The notes under the pieces: generated by a model
Seen by the model: only the letters and a program-made list of their open reading frames with translations
What the model was told of the DNA's origin: nothing
The model's database searches: none
Made by a program: the position numbers and the translations under genes
Shown: in pieces, positions 39,912 to 49,400 of the stretch
Layout: every line of letters begins with the position of its first letter
Position numbering within the stretch: position 1 is the stretch's first letter
Assembly (NCBI RefSeq): GCF_003574625.1
Contig: NZ_QNUJ01000003.1
Location: 310,001 to 374,000 of the forward strand
Direction of reading: 5' to 3'
Origin: Shinella zoogloeoides
Lineage (GTDB): Bacteria; Pseudomonadota; Alphaproteobacteria; Rhizobiales; Rhizobiaceae
DNA length: 64,000 nucleotides

Positions 39912-41041
39912 GCCACTCGCCTGCCCTGGCGCCATACCGAGCGGACAACGGGAACGCCGGACGGCCGGCGGACGCGCACGATGTCGGCGCGAAGGCCTTT
40001 CGCGATGGCCCCGCGGTCGTCGAGGCCGACGGTGCGGGCCGGCGTCGTCGAGACCATGGCGATCGCTTTCGGCAGGCCCATGCCCTCATCGGCGAGGATG
40101 AAGGGCGCGTGCATGAGGCTGAAGGGCACGTAATCCGAGGAGAGAACGTCGAGCACGCCGAGGCCGGCAAGGTCGCGGGCGGCGATATTGCCGGAATGCG
40201 ACCTGCCGCGCACGACGTTGGGCGCGCCCATCAGGACGCTCATGCCCGCCCCGTGCGAGGCTTTCGCCGCCGCGATGCTGGTCGGGAATTCGGCAAGGCG
40301 GATGCCGTAGCCGATGGCCTCCTCTACATGGTCCAGCGTCGCATCGTCATGGCTGGCGATGGAGATGCCGCGCGCGGCGCAGGAAGCGGCGATGGCGTCG
40401 CGATGCGGCTTGGCATAGCGGGCGGAAAGGTCCTGCTGGCGCTTGCAGAAGGCGTCGAATTCCTCGTCCGTGAGGCCGCGCTTCTTCTTGTGGTAGAGGA
40501 TGTACTGGTCCAGCGTCTGGAACTGCCGCTGGCCGGGTGCGTGATCCATCAGCGAGACGAGGCGCACGAGCGGGTCGTCCTCGAACTCCTCGTAATGGTC
40601 GAGCACATTGTCGGTCGAGACCTCGCAGCGCAGGTGGATGAGGTGCTCGGCGCGCAGACGGTCCTCGTTCTGCGCGCCGGCGATCGCATCGGCCATGGCG
40701 CGCATCTCGCCCTTCTCGAAGCCGCTCTCCCCGTCCGAGCCCATGCGCAGACAGTCGAAGACCGTGGTGATCCCGGAGGTGACGACCTGGGCATCATGCG
40801 ACTGGATCGCGGCCGTCTTCTCCCAGCGCACGCCGGGACGCGGCGAGTAATGGGCTTCGAGATGGTCGGTATGGAGCTCGACGAGGCCGGGAAGAAGGTA
40901 GTCGCCTTCCATGTCCTCGCCGGCGGTGGAGGGACCTTCGGAAATGTCGGCGACGAGGCCGTCCCGCAGCACCAGCGTGCCATCGAGGATCCGGTCCTCC
41001 AGCACGATACGGGCATTGGAAAGAACGGTTTCGCGGGTCAT
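39908..41041 (-). CDS. phnM: Alpha-D-ribose 1-methylphosphonate 5-triphosphate diphosphatase
   Basis: A 377-residue amidohydrolase that removes pyrophosphate from ribose 1-methylphosphonate 5-triphosphate in the C-P lyase pathway. ATG 41041 begins MTRETVLSNARIVLEDRILD. Metal and family motifs include LPGLVELHTDHLEAHYSPRP, SGITTVFDCLRMGSDGESGF, ISIASHDDATLDHVEEAIGY and DVLSSDYVPFSLMHAPFILA. It lies one base after the DUF1045 stop and overlaps phnN. The frame extension to 41224 is not needed. Confidence 0.93.
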   Translation of the reverse strand: MTRETVLSNARIVLEDRILDGTLVLRDGLVADISEGPSTAGEDMEGDYLLPGLVELHTDHLEAHYSPRPGVRWEKTAAIQSHDAQVVTSGITTVFDCLRMGSDGESGFEKGEMRAMADAIAGAQNEDRLRAEHLIHLRCEVSTDNVLDHYEEFEDDPLVRLVSLMDHAPGQRQFQTLDQYILYHKKKRGLTDEEFDAFCKRQQDLSARYAKPHRDAIAASCAARGISIASHDDATLDHVEEAIGYGIRLAEFPTSIAAAKASHGAGMSVLMGAPNVVRGRSHSGNIAARDLAGLGVLDVLSSDYVPFSLMHAPFILADEGMGLPKAIAMVSTTPARTVGLDDRGAIAKGLRADIVRVRRPSGVPVVRSVWRQGRRVA

Positions 41042-41042
41042 G

Positions 41043-41750
41043 TCATGCGGTCTTTCTGCTGACGGCTCCGCCGAGCGGGAAGAGCGAATGGACGGTGAAA
41101 TCGGCGCCGCGCGCAGCTTCCCGGAAGAGCGCGAGGCCGCTGACCGGCAACGGACGGCCGTGGAATTCGGCGAAATGATCGAGCAGCACGCTTGCAACGG
41201 CCTCCCGGCGCTCGGCGGGAACACGCCCCGTCAGCGTCATGTGGAAACGGAACTCGTCGAAGACGTAGGGGTAACCCCACTGGACGAGGTTCTGGCGCTC
41301 GGCGGCATTCAGCTCGTCGGGCTTGCGGCGGGCGATGTCGGCGGAGGTGAGCGGCGCACGGAAACGCTCGAAGCGACGCACCACCTCGCCGGCAAGACTT
41401 TGCAGCTCATCGCAATGATCGCCAGGCACCAGCGCGAAGAAGGAGCCGAGCCGGCCGACGACGACTTCGGGAATATCGAAGGGGTCGGCTTCGGAAACGA
41501 AACGGCCGAGCTCGGCCACGAGTTCGGCCTCGCTGCGGCCCTCGGCCAGCGTGAAGGGCGCCTTCAGCGTCGCGTGGAAGCCGTAGCGCCGCGGATCGGC
41601 GGTCAAGCCCGCTAGAGAAGCCGCATCGAAACCTGCCGCCGCCGGCTGATCGAGCGCCGAGCCGGTAAAGGCATTGCGCCCGAGCCAGCGCTGGGCGGCA
41701 AGGGTGAGCGGGTCGCTTGCAGGGGGCGTGAAGTAGAGGGCGTAACGCAA
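41043..41750 (-). CDS. DUF1045 2H-phosphoesterase-like protein (phosphonate metabolism)
   Basis: A 235-residue protein if started at TTG 41750 (reading MRYALYFTPPASDPLTLAAQ), which matches the usual family start and has AGGA eight bases upstream. In-frame ATGs up to 41840 would add up to 30 residues. The two 2H-type motifs are YGFHATLKAPF and FRFHMTLTGRV, each with the His-x-Thr signature of 2H phosphoesterases. DUF1045 genes sit with phnM and phnN in many phn clusters and may hydrolyse a cyclic phosphate (PhnP-like role). That role is inference. Confidence 0.87.
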   Translation of the reverse strand: MRYALYFTPPASDPLTLAAQRWLGRNAFTGSALDQPAAAGFDAASLAGLTADPRRYGFHATLKAPFTLAEGRSEAELVAELGRFVSEADPFDIPEVVVGRLGSFFALVPGDHCDELQSLAGEVVRRFERFRAPLTSADIARRKPDELNAAERQNLVQWGYPYVFDEFRFHMTLTGRVPAERREAVASVLLDHFAEFHGRPLPVSGLALFREAARGADFTVHSLFPLGGAVSRKTA

Positions 41751-42398
41751 GGGCTCGTTCCTGTAATGCTCGTTCGGTGCCGCCCGGAGACGGTTCCGAA
41801 TCTGAAAGGTCATCCGTGGCAGCATCATGCCGCCACGCATTCAATGCGCCGGCGTGCCGTCAGTCGGTGGCGCAAGACATTCGAAATGCCGCCGAGGAGC
41901 CGGGACTCGAAGCACCGTGGAGTAACCGTCTCCCTGTTCGCACGGGTGCGCACCGGTCCAAAGTTTGAGTCCTGCCCCGATGATCGTTGCAGAATGGGCA
42001 TTCGATTCCCAGCAATAATGTGTCCGGGAGACAACGAAGGACATGATCCGGGGCGGCACCAATAGCGTCGCATGGCGACGGGCGCAGCACTGCTGTGAAG
42101 CAGTATGGCCATTTCCCCACCGGATCGAAAGGCCGTCATTCCGCGCCCATACGACCGCATCCGACTTGCCTTCGAAGGCAGACACATCGCTTTCCGCAAC
42201 TATCCGCGGCTCGTTTTAAGCGGCCGGAATGACGTGGGTGTGACGGGGAGTCATCGCGGGGACGAAGAGGGATGAACGGCAATCGGCATGGTGCATTGGC
42301 GACCTCACCTCTTCGGTTCATATGGATCAGATCGCCTCGCGCATGCGCCTCGCCCAACCCTGTCCGGTTGAAGCAAGGCGAAATCGGGTAGCGTTGCG
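41751..42398. other. Intergenic region without a recognisable gene
   Basis: About 650 bases with frames on both strands but none with family resemblance or a good ribosome site. Structures seen: a perfect 14 bp palindrome TGCCTTCGAAGGCA (42167-42180), and inverted CGTCATTCCG (42134-42143) and CGGAATGACG (42225-42234), so the palindrome lies inside a 10 bp inverted-repeat pair. It could be a relic of a small element or hold an RNA; I cannot support either. Confidence 0.4.
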
Positions 42399-42773
42399 TC
42401 AGTTGGCCGTACCGTCCGGCGTCACGCTCTGGCTGTCGCCGCCGGTGCTGGATTGCGGAGTGGGGTCACGGTCCGTCGGCGCGGCCTGGCCGTTGCCGGT
42501 GCTGTTGTCCGTCGTTCCGCCGGCCGGCACCTGATTGCCATCGGTCGTCGAGGAGGTTTGCGACGCGTCGGTCGGGGCGGAGGGATCGGTCTTCTGGCCC
42601 CAGAACTCGACCGCGCCCCAGACGAGGAAAACGAGCACGAGGCTGACGCCGAGCACCTTCAGCACGGGCCAGCCGGGGCCGCCCTGCCGGACCTCCCGCG
42701 CGGCATATTCCTTGCGCTCGGGGTCGTGGGTGCGGGTCAGCGGATCGCCGCGCTCGTCCTGCTGGTGGGTCAT
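42399..42773 (-). CDS. Small single-span membrane protein, EcfG-type promoter
   Basis: A 124-residue protein with GGGAG nine bases before ATG 42773. The N-terminal 35 residues are polar and charged (DERGDPLTRTHDPERKEYAA), followed by one membrane helix (VLKVLGVSLVLVFLVWGAVE) and a low-complexity Ser/Thr/Gly/Asp/Gln tail probably in the periplasm. Lone small genes of this type are common in Rhizobiaceae. A GGAAC-N18-GTT promoter lies upstream (42808-42833), pointing to general stress control. Function unknown. Confidence 0.8.
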   Translation of the reverse strand: MTHQQDERGDPLTRTHDPERKEYAAREVRQGGPGWPVLKVLGVSLVLVFLVWGAVEFWGQKTDPSAPTDASQTSSTTDGNQVPAGGTTDNSTGNGQAAPTDRDPTPQSSTGGDSQSVTPDGTAN

Positions 42774-42807
42774 GGCTTGTACTCCCTGGTCGTTCGGTCG
42801 GGGAAGA

Positions 42808-42833
42808 AACTGGCCGTGAAGCAGAAAAGTTCC
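42808..42833 (-). promoter_or_regulatory. EcfG-type stress promoter
   Basis: On the minus strand GGAAC (42829-42833), 18 bases, then GTT (42808-42810). This fits the alphaproteobacterial EcfG/RpoE2 consensus (GGAAC-N17/18-cGTT). It lies about 35 bases before the start of the 124-residue gene. Confidence 0.65.
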
Positions 42834-42838
42834 CGTTT

Positions 42839-44287
42839 TCAGGCCTCCGCCGGGCCGTCCAGCCCCAGGCTTTCGAGCAGCCGGCGCTGGCGCAGGAGGA
42901 GCTGGGCGAGCGCGGCAACGTCACCCTTGGCCGGCTGGTGCGTCATGCCTTCGGCCACCGCTTCCACGATGGCCTCCAGGGTATCGGTGATCTCGCGAGA
43001 GACATCGTGCAGTTCGACAAAGCGCGGATCGCTCGCCGCGGCGGTCAGGGTCGCCGCCGTGACCCGGCCTATGCCCTGCGGCACCTTCGCTCCGGCATCG
43101 ACATAGCCATCCGGCAGGTCGCCCTTGAGATTGCATATCCGCCGGTAGCGGATGGCATCGATAATCTGGTCGACCGCCTGGCAGGCGCCGGCGACGCGGG
43201 AGGGATGGTCGGTATCGGCCGCGGCATGCGGCAGGAGCTCCAGCTTGCCGGGATGACGCTCGGCAAGCTTCAGATAGGGCAGCATCGGCCCGCTGAGCGC
43301 GCCGCTCGTCGCATTCCGGAAGAGGTCCGCGTCGATGGCGGCGTAGCGTATCTGCCCTGCGGCCAGCGCCCGGTCGAGTGCCGCCGTATCCACCACCTCG
43401 CCGCGGTCGTAGTTGACGAGCACGGCGCCGCGGTTCATCGCCGAGAGTACGGTCTCGCCGATCATGCCGGCATTGGCGTAAAGGCGTGTCTCCTCGTCGA
43501 GCCGCCCGAGGCCGACATGGACGGAGAGCACGTCCGCGCCCTTCGCCGCCGCGACGGGCGTCCCGGCATAATCGAAGCCCTCCGCCTCGATCCATTGCCG
43601 GTGACGGGCGCGGGCATGGACGACCACATGCATGCCGAAGGCGCGGGCGAGCTTCGCCACCTCGCGACCGATATTGCCGTAGCCGAGCACCGCCATCCGC
43701 TGCCCCTCCAGCTTGGCGGTGGGATAGGACTTGAGGTCGCGGCCGGTATCGAAATCGCCGGCGGCAACGCGTTGGTGCAGAAGCTCCACCGGCAGGTCCG
43801 GCGTCACCTTGAGGATCGCCTTCATCACCATCTGCGCCGTGGCGCGGCTGTTGATGCCGGGCGTGTTCATCAGGGCGGCCGTGCCGCCCTCGCCGTTGCC
43901 GCCGCCCCAGGAGGCAGAGCCCATATTGCCCGTGCCCGCGCCGATGCGCACGCCGCCGAGCGCAAAGACCGCCTGCCGCGGAATGAAGGTCGCCGCCGCG
44001 ATCAGCGCGTCATAGCGGCCGTCCGCGGTCTGGGCGATGATCTCGGCCTCGCCGCTGAGGTCGGGCTGGTAGAAGAAGTGGATGCCGGGTGGCAATTCCT
44101 CACGCTGGTAGGCGGCTTCGTGGAACGCGCCGCCCTTCGCCTCGATATGCGCGCGGACCTCGCCCGGATCGGGCTTGCCTTCCGCATCGAAGCGCAGGCC
44201 GATCAGGTCGGCGATCAGGACCTTGTAGGCGCGCCGCGGATCGTCCAGCCGTCCTTCGTCCGCAAAAGCTGCTTGCTGATCCTGCAT
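42839..44287 (-). CDS. NAD-dependent D-2-hydroxyacid dehydrogenase family protein, extended
   Basis: A 482-residue protein starting at ATG 44287 behind GGGAGGGG. The NAD-binding fold has VLGYGNIGREVAKLARAFGM. Catalytic-like residues are Arg in VLVNYDRGEVVDTAALDRAL and His in ELLPHAAADTDHPSR. Usual members are about 320 residues; this one has roughly 110 extra at the C-terminus (RRICNLKGDLPDGYVDAGAK, then helices up to LLESLGLDGPAEA) and a Gly-rich insertion before the fold (GTGNMGSASWGGGNGEGG). The common NxARG is NYDRG here, so activity may differ. It is divergent from a CocE-type hydrolase. Substrate unknown; related to phosphoglycerate dehydrogenase-like enzymes. Confidence 0.8.
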   Translation of the reverse strand: MQDQQAAFADEGRLDDPRRAYKVLIADLIGLRFDAEGKPDPGEVRAHIEAKGGAFHEAAYQREELPPGIHFFYQPDLSGEAEIIAQTADGRYDALIAAATFIPRQAVFALGGVRIGAGTGNMGSASWGGGNGEGGTAALMNTPGINSRATAQMVMKAILKVTPDLPVELLHQRVAAGDFDTGRDLKSYPTAKLEGQRMAVLGYGNIGREVAKLARAFGMHVVVHARARHRQWIEAEGFDYAGTPVAAAKGADVLSVHVGLGRLDEETRLYANAGMIGETVLSAMNRGAVLVNYDRGEVVDTAALDRALAAGQIRYAAIDADLFRNATSGALSGPMLPYLKLAERHPGKLELLPHAAADTDHPSRVAGACQAVDQIIDAIRYRRICNLKGDLPDGYVDAGAKVPQGIGRVTAATLTAAASDPRFVELHDVSREITDTLEAIVEAVAEGMTHQPAKGDVAALAQLLLRQRRLLESLGLDGPAEA

Positions 44288-44441
44288 GGCGCCCCTCCCT
44301 GCCCTTTCCGCCTTCGTAGGCGAGATTTCGAAGGGGGGCAAGCCGCCGGGCGGCAGGGCGAAAGCACCGTGGACGGCCAGAACCGCCCTATTGCCCGGCC
44401 GTCATACGACCGTCATAAAGACCGGCGGAAAAGGATTTCTC

Positions 44442-46442
44442 ATGACGCCTCGCGCCTTCACCACCATCGAAAACGAATGGATCACGCTCGCCGACGGCAC
44501 GCGGCTCGCCGCGCGCATCTGGATGCCGGAGGGCGCGCAGGCCGATCCCGTTCCCGCCGTCTTGGAGTTCCTGCCCTATCGCAAGGGCGACGGAACCAGC
44601 CCACGCGACGAATCGACCTATCCCGTCTTCGCCGCGGCCGGCATTGCGGGCGTGCGCGTCGATATCCGCGGCTCGGGCGAATCCGACGGCGTCATCGACG
44701 GCGAATATACGCCGCTGGAGCTTGCCAATGCCTGCGAGCTGATCGCCTGGATCGCCGCGCAACCCTGGTCGAACGGTTCCGTCGGCATGATGGGCATCTC
44801 CTGGGGCGGCTTCAACTGCCTGCAGGTCGCGGCCTTGAAGCCGCCGGCATTGAAGGCGGTCATCTCCATCGCCTCCACCGTCGATCGCTACAACGACGAC
44901 ATCCATTACAAGAACGGCACGCACCTTTCCGCCCAGCTTTCCTGGGCCGCGACCATGCTGGCCTACCAGTCGCGCTCGCCAGATCCCGAGATCGTCGGCG
45001 CGCGCTGGCGGGACATGTGGATGGAGCGGCTGGAGAACGAGCCCTTCTTCCTGGAGGAATGGCTGCAGCATCAGCGCCGCGACGCCTTCTGGGAGCACGG
45101 CTCCATCTGCGAGGACTTCGCCGGCTTTCCCGTTCCCGCCCTCGTCATCGCCGGTTGGGCGGACGGCTACCGCAGCACGCCGCTGAAGGCTGTCGAGGGG
45201 ATCGGCGGGAAGGCCAAGGCGCTGATCGGACCGTGGGTCCACAAGTATCCGCACTTCGCCTGGCCGAAGCCCCGCATGGATTTCCACGCCGAGGCCATCG
45301 CGTGGTGGAACCGCTGGCTGCGCGGCGAGGAGAACGGCGCGGAGGACATCCCGCAGGTGCGCGCCTATATCCAGGACGCTCCCCGCCCGGCGCTGCGCCG
45401 CGATTTCGATCCCGGCTTCTGGATCGCCAAGGATCGCTGGGAGGCGCCGGACATGGCAGCCTTTCATGTCGACCGACACGGCGCGCTCATGCCCGGCCAG
45501 CCGGTTGCCGACACCCCGGCCGACGACCGCTTCCTGAAATCGCCGCTCGACACCGGCATCATGGCCGGCGAGTGGTTCACGCTGAAACCCGATGCCGAAA
45601 TGGCGCTCGACCAGCGCCTCGACGATGCCGGCTCCCTCGTCGTCGAGACCGCGCCGCTTGCCGAGGCGCAGGATTTTCTCGGCCAGCCGGTGCTGGAGCT
45701 GGAGGTGGCGACGCAGGTCGAGGTCGCCAATCTCTGCGCCCGCCTCGTCGATATCCACCCGGACGGGACGGCGACGCGCGTCACCTTCGGCGTCATCAAC
45801 CTTGCCCACCGCAACGGCAATGCGGAACCCTATGCCATGCCCAAGGGTAGGAAGGTGCGCATCCGCCTCGTGCTCGACGCGATGGGCTACCGCTTCCGCG
45901 CGGGGCACCGCATCCGCCTGTCGCTCTCGACCTCCTACTGGCCGATGGTCCTGCCGCCGCCGGTCGACGCCGGCGTGACGCTCGACCTCGCCTCGCTCGA
46001 CCTTGCCCTGCCGAAGCTCGGCGAGCACCGGGTCGTCTCCCTTCCCGAGCCGGAAAATCCTAATCCCCTGCCGGCCTATATCGAACTCTCCCCGCCGGAG
46101 ACCGCGCGGGGCGTCGAGCGGGATCTGACGAACGGCCTCACGGAATATTCGATCTACGAGGATACCGGCCTCTACGAGCATCCCGGCACGGGACTGGCGA
46201 CGCGCCAGGTGCGCGACGAGCTGTGGTCGATTGCCGGGAACGATCCGCTCTCGATGACCGGAACCGCTGTCTGGACCTGCGACATGCAGCGGCCCGGCTG
46301 GTTCGTGCGCACCGTCTCGACCGCCACCATCGCCTGCACCGCGCGCGACTGGGTGATCTCGGCCCATGTCCGCGCCTTCGAGGGCGAGGTGCAGATCTTC
46401 GAGAAGTCATTCGGGACGGCGATCCCGCGCGACTTCATGTGA
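44442..46442 (+). CDS. CocE/NonD-family hydrolase (peptidase S15 type)
   Basis: A 666-residue alpha/beta hydrolase. ATG 44442 follows AAGGA at seven bases. The S15/CocE catalytic domain (about 1-330) has VLEFLPYRKGDGTSPRDEST, VRVDIRGSGESDGVIDGEYT and the nucleophile Ser120 in MGISWGGFNCLQ; a later Asp (VIAGWADGYRST) and His (GPWVHKYPHFAWPKP) complete the triad. The C-terminal X-Pro dipeptidyl-peptidase jelly-roll follows (TRVTFGVINLAHRNG, FRAGHRIRLSLSTSYWP). It may cleave an ester or amide such as an N-acyl peptide. No signal peptide, so cytoplasmic. Substrate unknown. Confidence 0.85.
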   Translation: MTPRAFTTIENEWITLADGTRLAARIWMPEGAQADPVPAVLEFLPYRKGDGTSPRDESTYPVFAAAGIAGVRVDIRGSGESDGVIDGEYTPLELANACELIAWIAAQPWSNGSVGMMGISWGGFNCLQVAALKPPALKAVISIASTVDRYNDDIHYKNGTHLSAQLSWAATMLAYQSRSPDPEIVGARWRDMWMERLENEPFFLEEWLQHQRRDAFWEHGSICEDFAGFPVPALVIAGWADGYRSTPLKAVEGIGGKAKALIGPWVHKYPHFAWPKPRMDFHAEAIAWWNRWLRGEENGAEDIPQVRAYIQDAPRPALRRDFDPGFWIAKDRWEAPDMAAFHVDRHGALMPGQPVADTPADDRFLKSPLDTGIMAGEWFTLKPDAEMALDQRLDDAGSLVVETAPLAEAQDFLGQPVLELEVATQVEVANLCARLVDIHPDGTATRVTFGVINLAHRNGNAEPYAMPKGRKVRIRLVLDAMGYRFRAGHRIRLSLSTSYWPMVLPPPVDAGVTLDLASLDLALPKLGEHRVVSLPEPENPNPLPAYIELSPPETARGVERDLTNGLTEYSIYEDTGLYEHPGTGLATRQVRDELWSIAGNDPLSMTGTAVWTCDMQRPGWFVRTVSTATIACTARDWVISAHVRAFEGEVQIFEKSFGTAIPRDFM

Positions 46443-46454
46443 TGCTTTAACCAA

Positions 46455-49400
46455 TCAATGGAAGTCGCGGGATTTGATGCGGATCGTTTCCCGCCGATCT
46501 GCCTCCTCCAGCTTCTGATCGATGCCGCGGCGGCCGACGGTGGAAAAATCGGCGGACAGGTCGATGAGCTGCTGCGCGACGATGTGCACCACCTCGCCTT
46601 CCCGCTGGACATAGCCCCTGACGCCGATCATCGGCGAGCCCATGACGATGGGCCTGTAGGCGAGGAAGATCTTGCGCCAGACGACGAGGTTGGCGATGCC
46701 CGTCTCGTCCTCGATGGTCACGAAGATGACGCCCTTGGCCGAGCCCGGCCGTTGCCGCACCAGCACGATGCCGGCGGTCTCGACCTTCTGGCGGTCCTTC
46801 AGATCGATCGCCTGTGCGCAGGTGAGGAAACGGCGGTGCGAGAGGCTTTCGCGCAGGAAGCTCACCGGATGGGCGCGGAGCGTCAGGCCGACATGGCCGT
46901 AATCCTGCACGACTTCTCCCCCCGCCGCCATCGGGCGGAGCGCCACGATCGGCTCCTCGATCTCGGCAACGAGCGCCGCCTCGCGCTCGGCCGCCGCGGT
47001 GAAGAGCGGCAGAGGCTCGTCCCTGAGGCCGCGGATCGCCCAGAGCGCTTCGCGGCGCGAAAGGCCGAGTGACGGCCGGAAGGCATCCGCCTCGGCAAGA
47101 CGGACCAGCACATCGGTCGTAAGTCCCGCGCGGCGCCAGAAATCGTCGATCGAGGCGAAGGGCTCGTCCTGCCGGCCGTTGATCAGGTCGCTCGCCTCCT
47201 TGTTCTTCAGTCCCTTCACCATCCGCAGCCCGAGACGCACGGCAAAGCGGCCCGCCTCCTCCGTCGGCTCCAGTGTGCAGTCCCACCGGCTTTCATTGAT
47301 GCAGACCGGCCGCACCTCCACCCCATGGTCGCGCGCATCGCGCACGATCTGCGCGGGCGCATAGAAGCCCATCGGCTGGGAATTGAGCAGCGCCGCGCAG
47401 AAGACATCCGGGTGATGGCATTTCACCCAGGCGGAGGCATAGGCGACGATGGCGAAGCTGTAGGCATGGCTTTCCGGGAAGCCGTAGGAGCCGAAGCCTT
47501 CGAGCTGGCGGCACATGCGCTCGGCGAATTCGCGCGTGTAATCGTTCCTGACCATGCCCGTGATCAGTTCCTCGCGGAATTTATCCACGCCGCCCGTCTG
47601 CTTGAACGTGGCCATCGCCCGGCGCAACTGGTCGGCACGGCCGGGCTCGAAGCCGGCGCATTCGATGGCGACCTGCATGGCCTGCTCCTGAAAAAGAGGT
47701 ACGCCGAGCGTTCGCTTCAGGACCTTTTCGAAAGCCGGCTGGGGATATTCGACCTCTTCCAGCCCCTGCCGCCGGCGCAGATAGGGATGCACCATGTCGC
47801 CCTGGATCGGCCCCGGCCGCACGATGGCCACCTGGATGACGATGTCGTATAATTCCTTCGGCCGGAGGCGCGGCAGCATGGACATCTGCGCCCGGCTCTC
47901 GATCTGGAAAGTGCCGATCGTGTCGGCCTTCGAGATCATCTCATAGGTCGCCGAGTCTTGCGGGATGGTCTTGAGGTCATGGGCCTCGCCCTTGTGCTCC
48001 TTCAGGAAGTCGAAGGCGCGGCGCATGCAGGTGAGCATGCCGAGCGCCAGCACGTCGACCTTCATGAAGTTCAGATATTCGATATCGTCCTTGTCCCATT
48101 CGATCACCTGCCGGTCGTCCATCGCCGCCGGCTCGATGGGCACGAGATCGTCCAGCCGGTCGCGCGTCAGAACGAAGCCGCCCGGATGCTGCGAGAGGTG
48201 ACGGGGCCGGTCGATCAGTTGCCGGGCGAGCTCGAACAGCAGCTTAATGCGGCGGTCATCCACATTGAGGCCGGCCGAGCCCGCATGGGTTTGCGGAATG
48301 TCGTTGGACCAGCCCCAGACCTGCGAGGACAGCGATTTCAGCACATCCTCGGGCAGGCCCAGCGCCCGCCCCACATCGCGCATGGCCGCCCGCGAGCGAT
48401 AGCGGATGACGGTGGCGCAGAGAGCGGAACGGTCCTTTCCATAGGTCTCGTAGATCCACTGGATCACCTCCTCCCGGCGCTCGTGCTCGAAGTCCACGTC
48501 GATGTCGGGCGGTTCGCCGCGCTGCTCGGAAACGAACCGCTCGAAGAGCAAGCCGTTCACCGTCGGCTCGATGGAGGTGATGCCGAGAACGAAGCAGACG
48601 GCGCTGTTGGCCGCCGAGCCGCGCCCCTGGCAGAGGATGCCGATCGAGCGGGCATGCCGGACAATGGCATTCACCGTAAGGAAATAGGGCGCATAGTTCA
48701 TCTTCTGGATCAAGCCGAGCTCCTTCAGAAGCTTTTTACGAACTATTTCCGGTATCTCATTGTGATAAAAGGAATTTGCACCTTCCCACGTATATTTCTC
48801 CAGCGCCTCCTGCGGCGTGAGGTCCGCATATTCCTTCTCGTCGGGATATTGGTATTGCAGTTCGTCCAGCGAGAAGCGGCAGCGCTCAACGATCTCCAGT
48901 GTGCGGCGTAGGGCCTCCGGGTAGCGGACGAAGAGGCGGTGCATTTCCTGCGGTGGCTTCAGGTAGCGGTCGGCATGGCGCTCGCGCAGGAAGCCGGCAT
49001 TGTCGATGACGACATTGTGGCGGATGCAGGTCATGATGTCCTGCAGCATGCGGCGGCCGGGCTCGTGGTAGAGCACGTCGTTGGTGACGACGGTGGGCAC
49101 ACGGTACCGTGCTGCGAGGTTGGACAATTCGAAGAGGCGGAGCTGGTCGTTCGGTCGGCGGCGCAGCGTCAGGGCGAGATAGCAGCGGTCACGGAAGATC
49201 TCAGCAAGGCGGCGAAGCTGGAAGGCGGCGGTCTCGTCCGCCTCGTCCGGCACCAGCACGGCAAGAAGCCCTTCGTTCCATTCCACGACATCGGCCCAGT
49301 CGATATGGCACTTGCCCTTGCCCGCCCGCTTCTTGCCGAGGGTGAGCAGGCGGCAGAGACGGGCATAGGCATCGCGATCGGTGGGATAGACGAGCAGCGA

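Noticed and set aside
41960-42025. tRNA-like segment with GGGCATTCGATTCCCAG resembling a T-arm
   Set aside because: The loop length is wrong for a T-arm, and I could not find a matching D-arm, anticodon stem or acceptor stem around it.
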